In this document: one piece after another, positions 51,474 to 63,740 of the stretch | Layout of the letters: every line of letters begins with the position of its first letter | Position numbering within the stretch: the first letter of the stretch is position 1 | Assembly (NCBI RefSeq): GCF_000003815.2 | Contig: NC_049989.1 | Coordinates: 13,083,000 to 13,146,999 of the forward strand | Direction: 5' to 3' | From: Branchiostoma floridae | Taxonomy: Eukaryota; Chordata; Leptocardii; Amphioxiformes; Branchiostomatidae | DNA: 64,000 bases | The notes under the pieces: generated by a model | Told to the model about the DNA's origin: nothing | Seen by the model: the letters and a program-made list of their open reading frames with translations, nothing else | Database searches by the model: none | Program-made: the position numbers and the translations under genes

Positions 51474-54400
51474 TCACACATCCAAGAGATCTTTGATCAT
51501 GTCAAGGATGAACTCGGCCATTTCTTCAATGGAGAAGATCTTGATCTTGATGTTAATTGTCTGGAGAAAGAAAACAAAAATGGCAAAAATATGCTGAGCA
51601 TTAATTCAAACAACACTGGTTGAGACCAAATGTCAAAAAATATCCATGCCATTTGCTCCATAATGAATTCAGAGTTACTATAAGATTATGTTGATTTGAT
51701 TATATGGATGACATGCTAGATGGGAACCATTAAATTGATATGAGCGTGTGAAGACAAAAGGTTTGGCAATAAAAAGCTGCCTTCATGATGAAATCTAAGT
51801 TGGTTGAACAAATAACAGAACAAATAATAAAACAAATAACCAACGAATAACCAAACAATAGGTCTTCCTTATATAGCAATCAGATAGATGTTTATTCTTT
51901 CACATCTTCTTCTTTGACTTTGGCATCCTACAACATTAGTATCCATCATCCCAAAATTTTTTTGGCAACTTACGGCACCGTATATATTTGGTTATTTTGC
52001 AACTGCGATTTACTACTACTACAAACTTTACATCCCTTTGTACACTTACCTGAGGCTTTTCTCTAAAGAAAGAGACCTTCATCCAGCCATCAAAGCTGCC
52101 GGTCTGTGCCACGGCAACTTTCACCTTGAAGCCCATCTCATGGATGTCCACCACTCCTCCCAGGGCTCCCTGTACAGCCTAATGATTAGAGTGGAAAATA
52201 ATCTTAACACAAAAAGTGCGGAAACTTAATTGCAGTCAATCATAACTCTATTGATTTGGTCAAATACTCATGATCCCCTCCTGAAAAAGTGGTGTGTTCC
52301 AAAAGTGTGCTCCTGACGTCACTGCTGGAGATAGAGAGGGTCATTCTGTGAACAAGGTCGATGGAGATTGACCAAAAATTTAGAGGTGTAAGTCCCTATA
52401 GTTTAATTCAGTGTTGGAAGTAAAGTGTTAGCATTTTTCTATAATGTATTCTACCAACACAGATAAACTTTCATGCTTGATGAAATACTGTTATGCAGAA
52501 ATGTTCGCGATTATTTATGTTTCCAGTTTTGGCGGTGGCCACTTCACCACAAACTTAAAACCACCACGAACGTTTTTCCACTAAAGTATGTGACTACAGT
52601 CTATGGCGTTACCGCGAACTTAAGACCGACGCGAACACTCCGTTTTCCTACTACCACAAAAGTAAATCCCCGCAAACTTAAAATGCATTTACCGTACACA
52701 GTGTATCAGGTATGAAAAATCTGAACTTGAATTGATGAACGTTTTGTGCTGAGAAGTGTCTGAGATACTACTGAATAGTAATACTTAAAACACAGTTGAT
52801 GGCAATATATATCATAATATTATGTATTATCAACCTTCAAGTCATACTATTGTTTTAATGAGCAATCATAATATAATGGAGTACAATTTTCTCCACAAAG
52901 CAGGGCAAGGGCCACCTATCCATGCAGCTGCTGAAGGTCAGTTGAGTTCAGTGTGAAGGTCAAATGTGAGATTATGCAGCATTTCAGCCTATTCTAGACA
53001 TGCAGAAACCTTTCATTTTGGAAAGTACAATAAATTTTATATTGGTGAAACAGTGCAGGGTGCAGACTTCCAGATTGGGTAAAAAGACATCAAGGTTTTG
53101 GTTCATTTTTTAAGCCTGTGCTGGCCCCTAATTTGAAGTGGTCAGTCCCTAAATTGATGTCATGTTTGAGAATTGCAATTACCGATCAGGAGTTTTTTTT
53201 ACTAAGACCGCTATGCACACTTGAGATGTATAAATTTCATGACTATTTATTGTCATCATCTACAAAGAACATTCTATAGTTACCTTTTCTGCCACTTTGG
53301 CGCCAAACTTGTTGACTTCCCGGGCAGCATCAAGTGTTCCTTTTGCAATGTCGATGCCAAGACTGAAAATGTATGCACGTTATGTTATTGCCATCACCAA
53401 CAACTGCAACATTCTAGGGTTTCAAGAAAAAATAGGGTTTCTTAATTGAGTTAAGACATGTACAAATTCAGCCCTATTTTCGTTATGAGATGCTCTAATC
53501 TGCATTCATTTATAGATTTATAGACATTTGTTTTTTTTATATTGCTGTGCACATGGCCATGTTGATTTGATTTTATGGATGACATCCCATGGGAATCCCA
53601 AAACTAATGTGAGCATGCAAATAAAAAAGTTGGGGCCAAAACGTGCATCCAAATGATACTGGTATATAATTTTCATTTGTGTTCTTTCACTTCTTCCTTT
53701 ACTTTGGAATTAACTTGAATGTATTCTATGACAATAGTATCCATTTTCCAAGTTTGTTTTCTTTTCAATTTACAGCGTCATGTGGGCTCATTTTTCAACT
53801 GCTTTTGTGAGATTTACGGAAAAGGTGAAAACTCTTCTTTGTGTGTGTGGGGGGGGGGGGGAGTGGAGTACTAAAATTGATGCACATGCACATGGATGTC
53901 ATCCATATATTATTCAAGCTTTTAAAAAAGGGTAGTAAGTAAACTCAGAATTCCAAATAGTAATGAGTATCTTAAATCACTTTGTGACATCATAATGATT
54001 GATTATCATTGATAGTATATGAAATCAAATGTATAGCAGACTATGAAGATTTGGATAAATACACCTATTGTTTTCACTTACTCGCATGTCTCATGGACGG
54101 CGACTTTTGTTCCTTCCAGGACACCTATTGCTACATCGAGGGTCCAACGGCTGTTGTCCACTATCTCCTGCACTCCTCTGAGGGCCAGCTTGGCAACATC
54201 TAGTGTACCCTTTGCTGCACTCACTGTCGCCTTTGCCACCTACAGTTCATATATGTCATAGCATGAAAATGATCTTGAAATACTGCAAACTGTAGACATA
54301 GACAGGCCTAGCAGACCGGCCTAGCAGACAGCCCAGCATTTTCTGTGGACCCTAAATCTAGTGGAGTGTGTTTCGTTTGTTCAGAAAACCAGGTTGTTCA

Positions 54401-57400
54401 TCAGCAAGTTTCCTGGCTGTTCCTAGTGGGTAGCAGGGTATATTTTTTACAGGTAGGGGTTGCTTAAGTTCTTCCCCTTTTCATGATTCATGCTCAAAGC
54501 AAGGAGGTTTATGTCTCTTGAGAAAGATGAGATGCCCTATGTATACCCAGGAGTTCAATCAGGTCTCAAAGTAACTGGTACCAACTAATTGATACCAGGG
54601 GTCAATGGTGAGGTTGCTACCAGTTGAGCTACAGGGACATCCCTTTTGTGGAGTCGTGCAGAATTGGTTGAAATTGTAGTTGGATTGATATTCTTCTCAT
54701 TATGTTTTGATCATCTTAAAAGTCGTATCTTGAGTCTCTGATACCAAGGATGTTATATGAACGTCCTTGTTGTACCTCTTAAACTTTATAATTACTTCAC
54801 ACTGTTCATACCAGGTTCATACCGGGATCTACCTGGGGCACCTGATCGATCGCGATTCACAAATCCTGGTATGATCTTGATCAGTCTGAATCCGGCTCCG
54901 AGGAGATTCATCCAAGGAGGATGAATCCTAATCCACCTCAGCCTCATAGCCAAATTTGAATTGTTCATATAAACCAGGATCCACGAATCTGGATTGATCC
55001 ACGTTCCAAGATAAATAAAGGAGTGTGTAAAGGAGGTCTCTGTCATCAAAACTTAAAAAATTGACCTTACCTCCAAAGCACCTTGACATATTGCCATCCC
55101 AGCATTGTATGCATGACAAGGAGCATCCCCTGCAATCAAACAACGCAGAAATTTGTCANNNNNNNNNNNNNNNNNNNNNNNNNNNNNNNNNNNNNNNNNN
55201 NNNNNNNNNNNNNNNNNNNNNNNNNNNNNNNNNNNNNNNNNNNNNNNNNNNNNNNNNNNNNNNNNNNNNNNNNNNNNNNNNNNNNNNNNNNNNNNNNNNN
55301 NNNNNNNNNNNNNNNNNNNNNNNNNNNNNNNNNNNNNNNNNNNNNNNNNNNNNNNNNNNNNNNNNNNNNNNNNNNNNNNNNNNNNNNNNNNNNNNNNNNN
55401 NNNNNNNNNNNNNNNNNNNNNNNNNNNNNNNNNNNNNNNNNNNNNNNNNNNNNNNNNNNNNNNNNNNNNTCTTTTCCCTCTCCACGCTTTGCCTTGCACG
55501 TCTCAGCTCGCCAACTGCGTTGTCAAAGTCCCGTTGTGCTTTGTTAACCTGCAACAAATCATGACATTTTGTAAAGGCATAGGAATGAGTGACAGTGAGT
55601 TAGTGAGTATGCCTGCATGCTTTGTGTGCATGTGTGTGTGTGTGCGTATAATCTGCAACAATGGCAAAACTGCTTAATGACAAATGTTGGGAATTTTATA
55701 CTCGTGACATGTGCAAGTTAGTCAATGATGAACCTCACCATGCATGAACTATGTAAATGTCCAAGTCATTTGCATAAAATCTACAAAAGCTCTAAATATG
55801 TCATAGAGATATAAAGGTCGCCGAACTCTAGTTCTGTATAGATATTCTGTTACATGCATACTGTAGGGCTATACAATTCTGCACACAATCGTCAAAACAT
55901 TTATAAGTGAATCTTACGTCTGCCTGAGCCTTTTTGAATGGTTTCCTGGCATCATCGCATGCTCTGTAGGCTTTGTCCAGGTCACGTTTTGCATCGTTGA
56001 TCGCCTTGTTAGCTTCCTTCACGTAGTTGTCGAGGGTGTTCTCCACTTGATCACACAAAGAGCTAGAAATCATAAATCATGTGGTTTATTCTAACTTCAC
56101 TCTAGGCTCATTTGAAAATCATTTCCAAAGTGAAGTTCGGAATAAAACTTTACACGATGACGGTGGATTGGCGCCCATCAAGCCTCTTCTGCTAAGGCCA
56201 CACTCACTAATGCGGGAGGTGAATAAAAATCAGCATAAAGCTGCTAAACCACGGGAAAGTTGGAATATTATGAATTGAATCACAGAAAATAGTCTTTAGT
56301 ATAGGGGCACATACAGGTTAAGTTTTTCTTAGCAGACTCAGCTCAAGTAATCGATATTTCATATTAACAAGCACGATCAAAGAAGTACATTATTAGAACT
56401 GTGGATGATAATGATATGACGTTTTATGATGAGAAAAATCGTAATGGCAGTTTGACCAAGAGTTGCAATTCTAGTCACATAATCAGACCAAAAAAAATAT
56501 GTATATAAAAGACTACAATAAGTCTATGATAAAGAGTATACGAATATTTAAAAACCTGTTCCTTAGTTGCAAATGCTTATTCAGGCACTGCATTTGATTT
56601 TCACAACGGAAACATAACTCTAAACCTCCTTGACCAAGGAAAAAGTCACAATGTTGACATAAATGAAATGATGGTTTACTTTTGAACTTACTGCAGCTAT
56701 GTCTTGTTCTAGTGACTGGCTCTAAGGAATAACCCCTTTGGTTAACCTGTTACCACCTGAACTATACAATCACCACCTATGTACATGTACCTGAAAAGAC
56801 CATTCTTGCTTGCGAACTCTCCAGTCGCCATGAATGCAGCATCTTTGAGAGATCCGTAGCTTGTCTCAATCTTGAGAGATGCCGAGAATTTGTTGAGGAA
56901 CTTCCCTTCCATGGTAAAGCTGGTCTTCGATCCAGTCATGACGATTCTGGTGCTTCTTTGCATGCCAAGAACGCTGACGCTACCGTCAATTAATAACTGC
57001 GCACGCGGTGGAGCATAGCTGATGTCGACAACAGCCGTTGGGCCCTTATTGGACCCTGAGCCAGAAACGCTGATCAAACCATTGCCTATTTCAAATGGAG
57101 TCAATACCATTTTGGAATACAGAGATGTGGAGTCGATCTTAATGTCCGCACTTACCTTAAAGAAGAGAATCTGTAAGGTCCCGCTGAAGGAGAATCCTTG
57201 CGGGATAGTTTTACCATTCGGCAGGGTGCGCTGGAGGTTGGAATACGAAAAGCTGGCTCCTTTTGGATAACCAGTGTCTTTGAGGAAGGATGGAAGGTTG
57301 AGAGTCTGGCCGAAAGCTTTAAGAATGGCAGAGACGGTCAGAGAACTTATAGAGCCCGCACAGTAGTTCTGTCGTGGATCTACTTTGTTCACGCCGATGT

Positions 57401-60232
57401 AAACAGAAGCTTCGATGGGGATAGCGCTGGGGTTATCCTGGTAACCGATTATAGCGCGTCCACCTAATTCCAAAGACGATATGACAGTGGGTTCGGGGGT
57501 GATTGAGAGCTCGAAATTGATGTCACCGATTGCAAGATAATCCAGCCCGAACGCCCTATTCCACATCCCGTCCATGGTCATACTAAGGAACCCTCCACTC
57601 TGGGAGGCTCCGATTTCACCTGTTAAAACTATAGGAGGGTCTTCAAACTCCAGAGTGCCAGTTATACCTATGGCATTGTCTTTGCTCCCGGCGTCGACCT
57701 TAAACCCTACATCTTTCATCTCCAGGTCAGCAGCTAGAGACACTGAATTTCCGACCACGGCCTTCATGGACAGCTCACTCGCCGAGGTCAGAGTTGCAAG
57801 AAGCTTCAGCTCAAAATCAGCACCTAGCAGCTTTTTCACAACTTTACAAAATAAGTCATTCCCACAATCTGCTGGCAGTGTTAAAGATGCAGCAATATTA
57901 ACGCCTTGCTCAATGTTTACACCGGCAAGCACCGGAGAAGACCAGTGCAGATCTTGGGGCATTTTGCTAGGAGACACCACAAAGGCAACCTCGGTATTCG
58001 ACAAAATACCTGCCCCTGGAATGACTGAAAGATCAAGCACACCTCCTGTAAGAGTTCTCACCGCCGGGACTATGCCCGTGCGTGACAACGCTACTCCTGC
58101 CGCCATGACCAAATTCTTCTTCACTCTACTCACGATCAATTCCACTGTACAACTCCAGTCACTGATAGCCGCACTTCCACCAAGATGGGCCGAAAATTCC
58201 TTGCCAAACATGACTGCTACACTGGGGTCTTCAATCAAGAACTCCTCAAGCCCAATGCCAAGCAGAGTGCGTCGCAATGCACCCGTTGGAAGAAACGACG
58301 TGCCAAACTGTTGAATCAGTGCTCCTACCGGTATATCTCCTTCTACAGAACCTGATGCGGAAAAACCCTGTGTTTTGGTATCTTTGACGACCGACAAAGG
58401 GACACTGAACTGATCGAGGTTCCACACCGAGTCTAATGCAAAACTAAAGTCATTACTGCCCCTGGAACTCTGCTCTAGCTGAAATTTTGCCGCTATGTCC
58501 TCCAAAGCAAGGATGTTTGGTATCAAGACCAGAGAGTCGCCTACAGCGGCAGTGACCGTCATTGTGTTGGTATCCTGGTTGAATTCGAAACTTTTAAGGG
58601 ACCCTGCAAGAACGTCGGTAACACGTAATTGAGGAGGAAGCTTAGCAGACATGGACGAAAAAGAAGAAATCACTTTGTCCAGCAAAGCAGTTACTGGGAT
58701 TGACTCATCAGAAAGGACTTTGATTTTGTATTTGTCTTCGTCGAAGCCGAGAAAGAAGGTCCCCAAAGGGGCTTCGTCCGAGAGCTTCAATGTAAAGGCA
58801 ATACCCACACCACCTTCACCTTCCATCTCTTCCAACCCTAAAGCCGCCTCGTTTAGCAAAGGGACCGGATAATCAAGTTCTAGTTCTGTTATTTTTGGCA
58901 TTGCCAGCAAGGCAGCTTCAGGAAGAACTAAGTCATTCATGATGGGGATGTCCACTTCGTCACCGATTTCATTGTGAATGAGATCGCTAAACCGGACAGA
59001 CCTGACGGACATGCCTACAGAAAACCATTTACTACTCGTGCCATTGCCAGCCTCGGCTGAGCTGAGGAAAACAAAGATTTGCGAGTTGAGAAAATTTGTG
59101 TCAAAATCCAGCTTCAGGCTATAACCGCTTTCTCCGACCATGACCTCGACATTTGCATATTCCACACTGACGCTATCAAGCTTCAGGAGGTGGAATTCGT
59201 CACGCACAGCATTACCAGGAACAAACGAGGCAAGACCTGAGATGAGCCGATCTGTGGTTACACCGGCAAGCTCTACTGCCTTTCCCTTAAGAAGAAATCC
59301 ATCGTCCGACTTTTCCAATGTTACCGAAAAATCAACATCACCGATAGGCCACACACCACTAAACAGGGCATTGAAAGACGACGGTGAAGCATACGTGGCA
59401 CTGACAGAAAAATCTTCGAGTGTCACGACAGAAGGTACGATAGTCATAGGCTTCTTGGTGCCTCCTGAAACCGACAATTCATTACCGCAGCGATCTACGT
59501 AGCTATCTTTCACTGGCACATCAAGCAGATCAGAGGCAACACCGCTGCGATAGTCGTCTAAGGACAAGCCTGGAAAGACGGTTGAAAGGAGAAGTCGGAC
59601 AGTCAGGCAAGGGTAAGGGTCACTAGCAATGTTTAGTCGACATTCGCTAAGCTCCAGGTTTGCGTTGCAGCGTGGGCTGATGGTGTAGGAGCCATTGACT
59701 GCGTCCTCCAGGAGATGTTGAAAATCCGGAAGTATGGGACCTATATTGACCAAGGAGGTATGAATAAATTCGAATCAATCAATCAATGGGTTCATGCATG
59801 TATGGATGGATAAATAAATACATGAGCGAATGAATGAGTGAATGAATGAATGAAGACATATAGTGCACATTTTGCCACACTGGGCTAAGTACAGGTCACA
59901 ACATATCAAAACATGTTGAATATTGATACATACAAACAAAACAAACATCACATAAATTCAACTTCTCATTTTTCAGTCATAGTAGATATAAAAGAAGTCA
60001 TTGAGAGAAATAAAGAACAGATATGTTTTTCACTGTATATTTTTTTCTTAATCTATTAGGGAGGAGGACAGAGAAATCGCACTAAAAAGGAAACGTGATA
60101 AATGTTGCAAAAAAAAAAAGACCTGCGAAACATTCAGCCGGAGAGAAAGATAGAAAGTTTACCTGGATGGACGCCTCTAGCCAGGAGTGTCACTGTCAGG
60201 GCAAGCACGATCAGGCAAGTCATCTTCAACAT
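51474..60232 (-). CDS. Large secreted internally repeated protein, unnamed family
   Basis: Exons 5' to 3': 60232-60163, 59740-56791, 56062-55918, 55548 into the gap, 55129-55071, 54239-54082, 53362-53284, 52178-52050, 51560-51474 (stop). Phases agree at all junctions outside the gap; about 1250 aa are visible. MLKMTCLIVLALTVTLLARG is a typical signal peptide, so the protein is probably secreted. The 2950-bp exon encodes about 983 aa of beta-rich sequence with a unit repeated near residues 124, 429 and 747 (VPSVVTLEDFSVSA vs IPNILALEDIAAKF; FSGVWPIGDVDFSVTL vs MWNRAFGLDYLAIGDINFEL). No transmembrane segment or catalytic motif is seen. The small exons give charged helical sequence with AKGTLDVAK / AKGTLDAAR motifs, then a VVDIHEMGFKVKVAVAQTGSF and IEEMAEFILDMIKDLLDV ending. 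The pattern recalls uncharacterised marine-invertebrate proteins. Function unknown. Confidence 0.85.
55158..55469. other. Assembly gap (312 N) across the secreted-protein gene
   Basis: The gap interrupts the exon that starts at 55548 (VNKAQRDFDNAVGELRRARQ...). The phase needed by the next exon (55129) requires this exon to end one base into a codon. At least its donor, and possibly another exon, is missing. Confidence 0.98.
59757..59860. repeat. AATC/GAAT simple repeats
   Basis: Tetranucleotide-like AATCAATCAATC and GAATGAATGAATG runs in intron 1 of the secreted-protein gene. Confidence 0.8.
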
Positions 60233-60367
60233 CCGCCCTGCCTCGTGCCTGTGCATTTAGGGGAAAAAGGTACAAAATATGCAAGAATGTCAGAAAAATA
60301 CTTTGGTCTTTGTTTCCCACTCTATCATTACTTTATGTATAGATGGCTACATCGACCAGTGTTCATA

Positions 60368-60415
60368 GCGCAAGGATAGCGTCTCTGATTATTGTTCCCC
60401 TGACTACCTACCTTC
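60368..60415 (-). promoter_or_regulatory. Second copy of the promoter-proximal segment
   Basis: On the minus strand, GGTAGGTAGTCAGGGGAACAA...GACGCTATCCTTGCGCTATGAAC matches the segment just upstream of the TATA-like box near 63735 over about 46 bp. The TATA position here reads CTATGAAC. It lies about 135 bp upstream of the signal-peptide exon, so it may be a duplicated or alternative promoter. Confidence 0.45.
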
Positions 60416-60444
60416 AATTAGTTAAATTGTATCTTGTTGTCCCT

Positions 60445-60536
60445 GCATATGTCTGTTATGTCTGTTATCAGTGACCTGTACCTAGCCCGTCGAGGCATGA
60501 ATGTACAATAAAGGTCTTTCATTCATTCATTCATTA
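60445..60536 (+). mobile_element. LINE-like 3' tail with (CATT)n
   Basis: GACCTGTACCTAGCCCGTCGAGGCATGAATGTACAATAAAGG followed by TCTTTCATTCATTCATTCAT. The short microsatellite tail after a conserved 3' UTR is the hallmark of CR1/L2-type LINE ends. Only the extreme 3' end is present. Confidence 0.55.
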
Positions 60537-60558
60537 ACGCTTCTTTGCGGATATGGAA

Positions 60559-60669
60559 TAGCCTGAGTGCCATACTATTTCTACCGGGGCTCTTTACACT
60601 CGCTACCCTATTTTTCAGGGTAGCGAGTGTATAAGGAGCCCCGGTAGAAATAGGATGGTACTCAGGCTA
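60559..60669. mobile_element. Long near-perfect hairpin with TAGCCTG ends
   Basis: The 111-bp palindrome TAGCCTGAGTGCCATACTAT... / ...ATAGGATGGTACTCAGGCTA has arms of about 50 bp (including TTTCTACCGGGGCTC and CTCGCTACCC) around an 8-base loop. Same outer heptamer as 31748-32054 and 43093-43183. Confidence 0.88.
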
Positions 60670-60876
60670 GATATGGAAAATGTGAAGTGAAACAAATGGA
60701 TTCATATGGTAAATACTTTCATCGTGGTCAATTTGCTTCATTTCTTTCATTTCATATAACAAATCAGGCTACCAAGATAACGGTAGGAAACATTTGAGCG
60801 CAGATCAAATCATCATATTAGGGGTCTCGAACTCTAGACCTGTTGTTTCTTTTATCAGAAACCTCTTACTAGCTTC

Positions 60877-61307
60877 AATAGTTCACTGGTTGTACTGCCC
60901 TAACTACAACCAACTTAGGAAAACCCTTCTCTGCAATCTTCAAGACCTTTTAACCCTTGATTTGAAAACTACGTCTGACCCAGTCTTAACTCAACTTTTA
61001 CTCAAGGGTTCACCCACTTTACCAACAGAAACAAATACCCATATTATGCAGATTACACAGACATACATACTCCAGACCAACCGTTTTCAAACTGATTGAA
61101 CATTTTGCTTTAAATCTTGTATATTCATTTGTTGGATCCGGCACCCTACTGCTGTACTACTGTTTTATTTGATCTCACATTGGTTTGTCCTTTGTTTATT
61201 TTATTCTCAAATGTCCTAGTGGTAATGTTAATATTAGCTTTGCTAGAGTGCATTTACCACTGTGTCTTGTCTTATATGTATACCAATAAAAAAAATAGTT
61301 CACTGGT
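60877..61307 (+). mobile_element. 5'-truncated LINE with target-site duplication
   Basis: The 14-mer AATAGTTCACTGGT occurs at 60877-60890 and again at 61294-61307, directly after CCAATAAAAAAAA. Between them an open frame, CPNYNQLRKTLLCNLQDLLT..., runs to a stop at 61099. This is the cysteine/LR region that ends many LINE polyproteins, followed by a 3' UTR. It is a textbook target-primed insertion, 5'-truncated, young (intact frame and duplication). Confidence 0.85.
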
Positions 61308-63618
61308 GGTTTACAATGTCTTGACTCTTGAGGACATCTTTAAAACTTTGATCGTCCACTCCTTCTTCCGCTTATCATTCAGTTCAGTGCGCAAATAATC
61401 ATTCTTTCTCGCCGTTGTTCTGTGACACACACACATGAACACACATCGCGTATAAACCCACGCACACATGCCATGAAGTATGACGTGAGCGTCTAACTGG
61501 CCGCGCCCAGGTAATTAACATTCCAACGCATGCGCAATCATCAAGATATCTTGTGCGACGTTTTGTAAAGTACGACTATGTCCAAAAGGTCCGCAGGCCA
61601 CTGTTGCAAGTACGGGAAATCAGAGGAAGATCAGATATAAATTTAGGTAACGCAAACCTCAGGCTGTTATAGCATGTTGCCCACATGCCCATTGGAGCGC
61701 AACGATTACTAGTAGTATTGAGAACATAGAAAAGTCTAATGCCGAAAAGGTGAAGGAAGAATAAACTTCGGTTCACATTCTGTCACTTCGATATCGATGT
61801 TAGCAAAAATGTTTCCAGATCTTTCCAGGGCCTACCGTAGCAAACTCCTCGGCCCTATGGCCAACATGCCTCCGAGGAAAATCTACAACAGCCTCCCCCA
61901 AGTCACCCCAAGTCTACCCCTCAACCCACACACGAATGGCGGCCGATGTTCGGGGTCTAATCTGTACGCTTTGGGGAGAATATTTTCCAAGGCCAGGGAG
62001 TTTGACCACCATAGCAGTTAGGCGCAGTTGGCCTATAGAATCTTAACCTTGGTACGATGAAAGGTTTTTTCAGGGTTGACACACTCAGTACTTTGCGCAC
62101 TGCTTTCCAGGCGTGCCCTGTACAGGCAGGCGTGCCCTGTATGTGTTTATTGCAGTGCAAAATCATGCCCAAAGGCTAATTGCACAAGGACTAAGAGAAG
62201 TAGATAGTGTGATACATAAAACTAGTGTCTAATCAACTACATGATAAATGATTACTATTGTCGGGTTTGGCGTTTTCTTTGAAGGCAGTGGTTAATGAAC
62301 TGTCCCACGTTCTGTATGGTGGTGGGATTTTGTGCTTTTAGTAGAAATATAGTCTTTTGGTGATCTCTAAGGTGGTAAAAGCTTAGCGAGATTGTAGCAA
62401 CTGTTTGAAATAATGTATTTCTTTCGGTTTCACAGTGGAATATAATATAATATTAGTAATCTGCTCATTTCCTGAACAAAGGCAGTAGCTTTGGAGTTGA
62501 GATCATTTAAGCCATAAATCAATTAACGCGCGTTCGGAGCCGGGGATGGAACTGACTCTACAGGCCTACACCAGGCAAAAAAATTAACGACGTACGTCGT
62601 TCGACTTGCGGCGCGCGTCGTAGGACACTTTTCCCCGAGTAAATGCGTGTAAAAGTGAAAACGTGACACCAGTGTGGCACCTCCGGAGGTGACTTGCGAC
62701 GCTCCGCGGGGAGTCTGCGGCGCCGCCCAACCTCGTGCAAACGGATCCGCGTCGCAGGCAGCCCATTTCTGCAGCGCTGTGTGTGCTCCTGGTATGCCCT
62801 CGCTGTTCGGTTGACGTGGCCTTGAGCTTCAATGACTAGCAACAGTAGCAAAGAAGGCTGTCCGTTTTATGTCGTGGTACTGGTCCCTACAACGTTCAAG
62901 CCGTCTGGCAGGGGTGTGTATAAAACAAAAACTGTCCTAGGACTTTGTGTGCCATCGGGCTGCGGATTTACGTGCCAGTACGGGCGACGCGGCTGCCCTG
63001 CCGTTTTCAGAAATACGTGGCGGACGTGGCCTCCCCAAAAAACGTACGGACAAATTGTGCGTATACGTCGGGTTGTGCCCTTAGCTTCACGGGCGCCTCC
63101 TGAAAGCGATAGCTACCGTGTGCGGGAACGCCCCCCAGGGATTATTCAAGCCTTAACAAATTAACGGGCGGAGGGGAAAATGTTAACCTTTCCTCGGACT
63201 GACTCCCCTGGCCGATTAGTTCACTTTTTACCCCTTGCACTAACCAAGTTCTGGTCCGAAGAGATTTTTTTCAACCGTACGCGTTGAAAATGGAAATTTT
63301 AACTACTGGTAGTATACCCGTAAATATATATAGCTGTGCATTATTGCCACAACGAGCAAGGTGTATGAAAGACATTTTAAAGTAAAAGAAGTAACAGACT
63401 TCTTATACGATACACGTTACGGTTTTTGACTGGCCCCCAAATCTCGTCGCACTGCCCCCGAGCTCGAGGGCCCAGGTACGGTAATACCGGGTGGAGAGGC
63501 GGCGCAACGAGCTCAGCCGTACACACACAAAGTGTCGATTGTACAGTTCAAATTCATAAATCCCCAACCTAGCAAAAGGAGGAAGAAGATAGAAGACAAA
63601 ATATGAGACCGCACTCAC
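61308..63618. other. Region without recognisable gene (first intron of the secreted-protein gene if the promoter call is right)
   Basis: No coding exon could be supported. The stretch 62530-63170 is GC-rich with open frames on both strands (62832-63164 plus; 62558-62851 minus) that have no domain or splice context. A tandem GGCGTGCCCTGTA duplication is at about 62110-62140. Confidence 0.4.
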
Positions 63619-63740
63619 GCTTGTTTCATTCACCGCAGATGTTCTCCAAACAGAAGATCACAGAAGAGGCGAGTCCGCTTCGGAAAACTGCTTTTCTGCG
63701 CTCGGTATGTCCGTATGAGCTCAAACAAAGTTTTTTATAG
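63619..63740 (-). promoter_or_regulatory. Candidate TATA promoter and 5' UTR exon
   Basis: On the minus strand, TGCTATAAAAAAC (63741-63729) is a TATA box. About 110 bp downstream, CAAGC|GTGAGTGCGG gives a donor (exon end 63619). The signal-peptide exon of the secreted-protein gene is preceded by a TGCACAG acceptor at 60252, so splicing 63619 to 60251 would attach this leader. The link rests on strand, splice sites and the shared promoter-proximal segment only. Confidence 0.4.

Noticed and set aside
57574-58314. 246-aa plus-strand open frame
   Set aside because: Antisense shadow of the 2.95-kb minus-strand exon, which has a signal-peptide exon, matching phases and internal protein repeats; the plus frame has none.
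62558-63164. Two open frames of about 100 aa in GC-rich DNA
   Set aside because: No domain, no splice or promoter context, and both strands are open because of base composition; not listed as genes.
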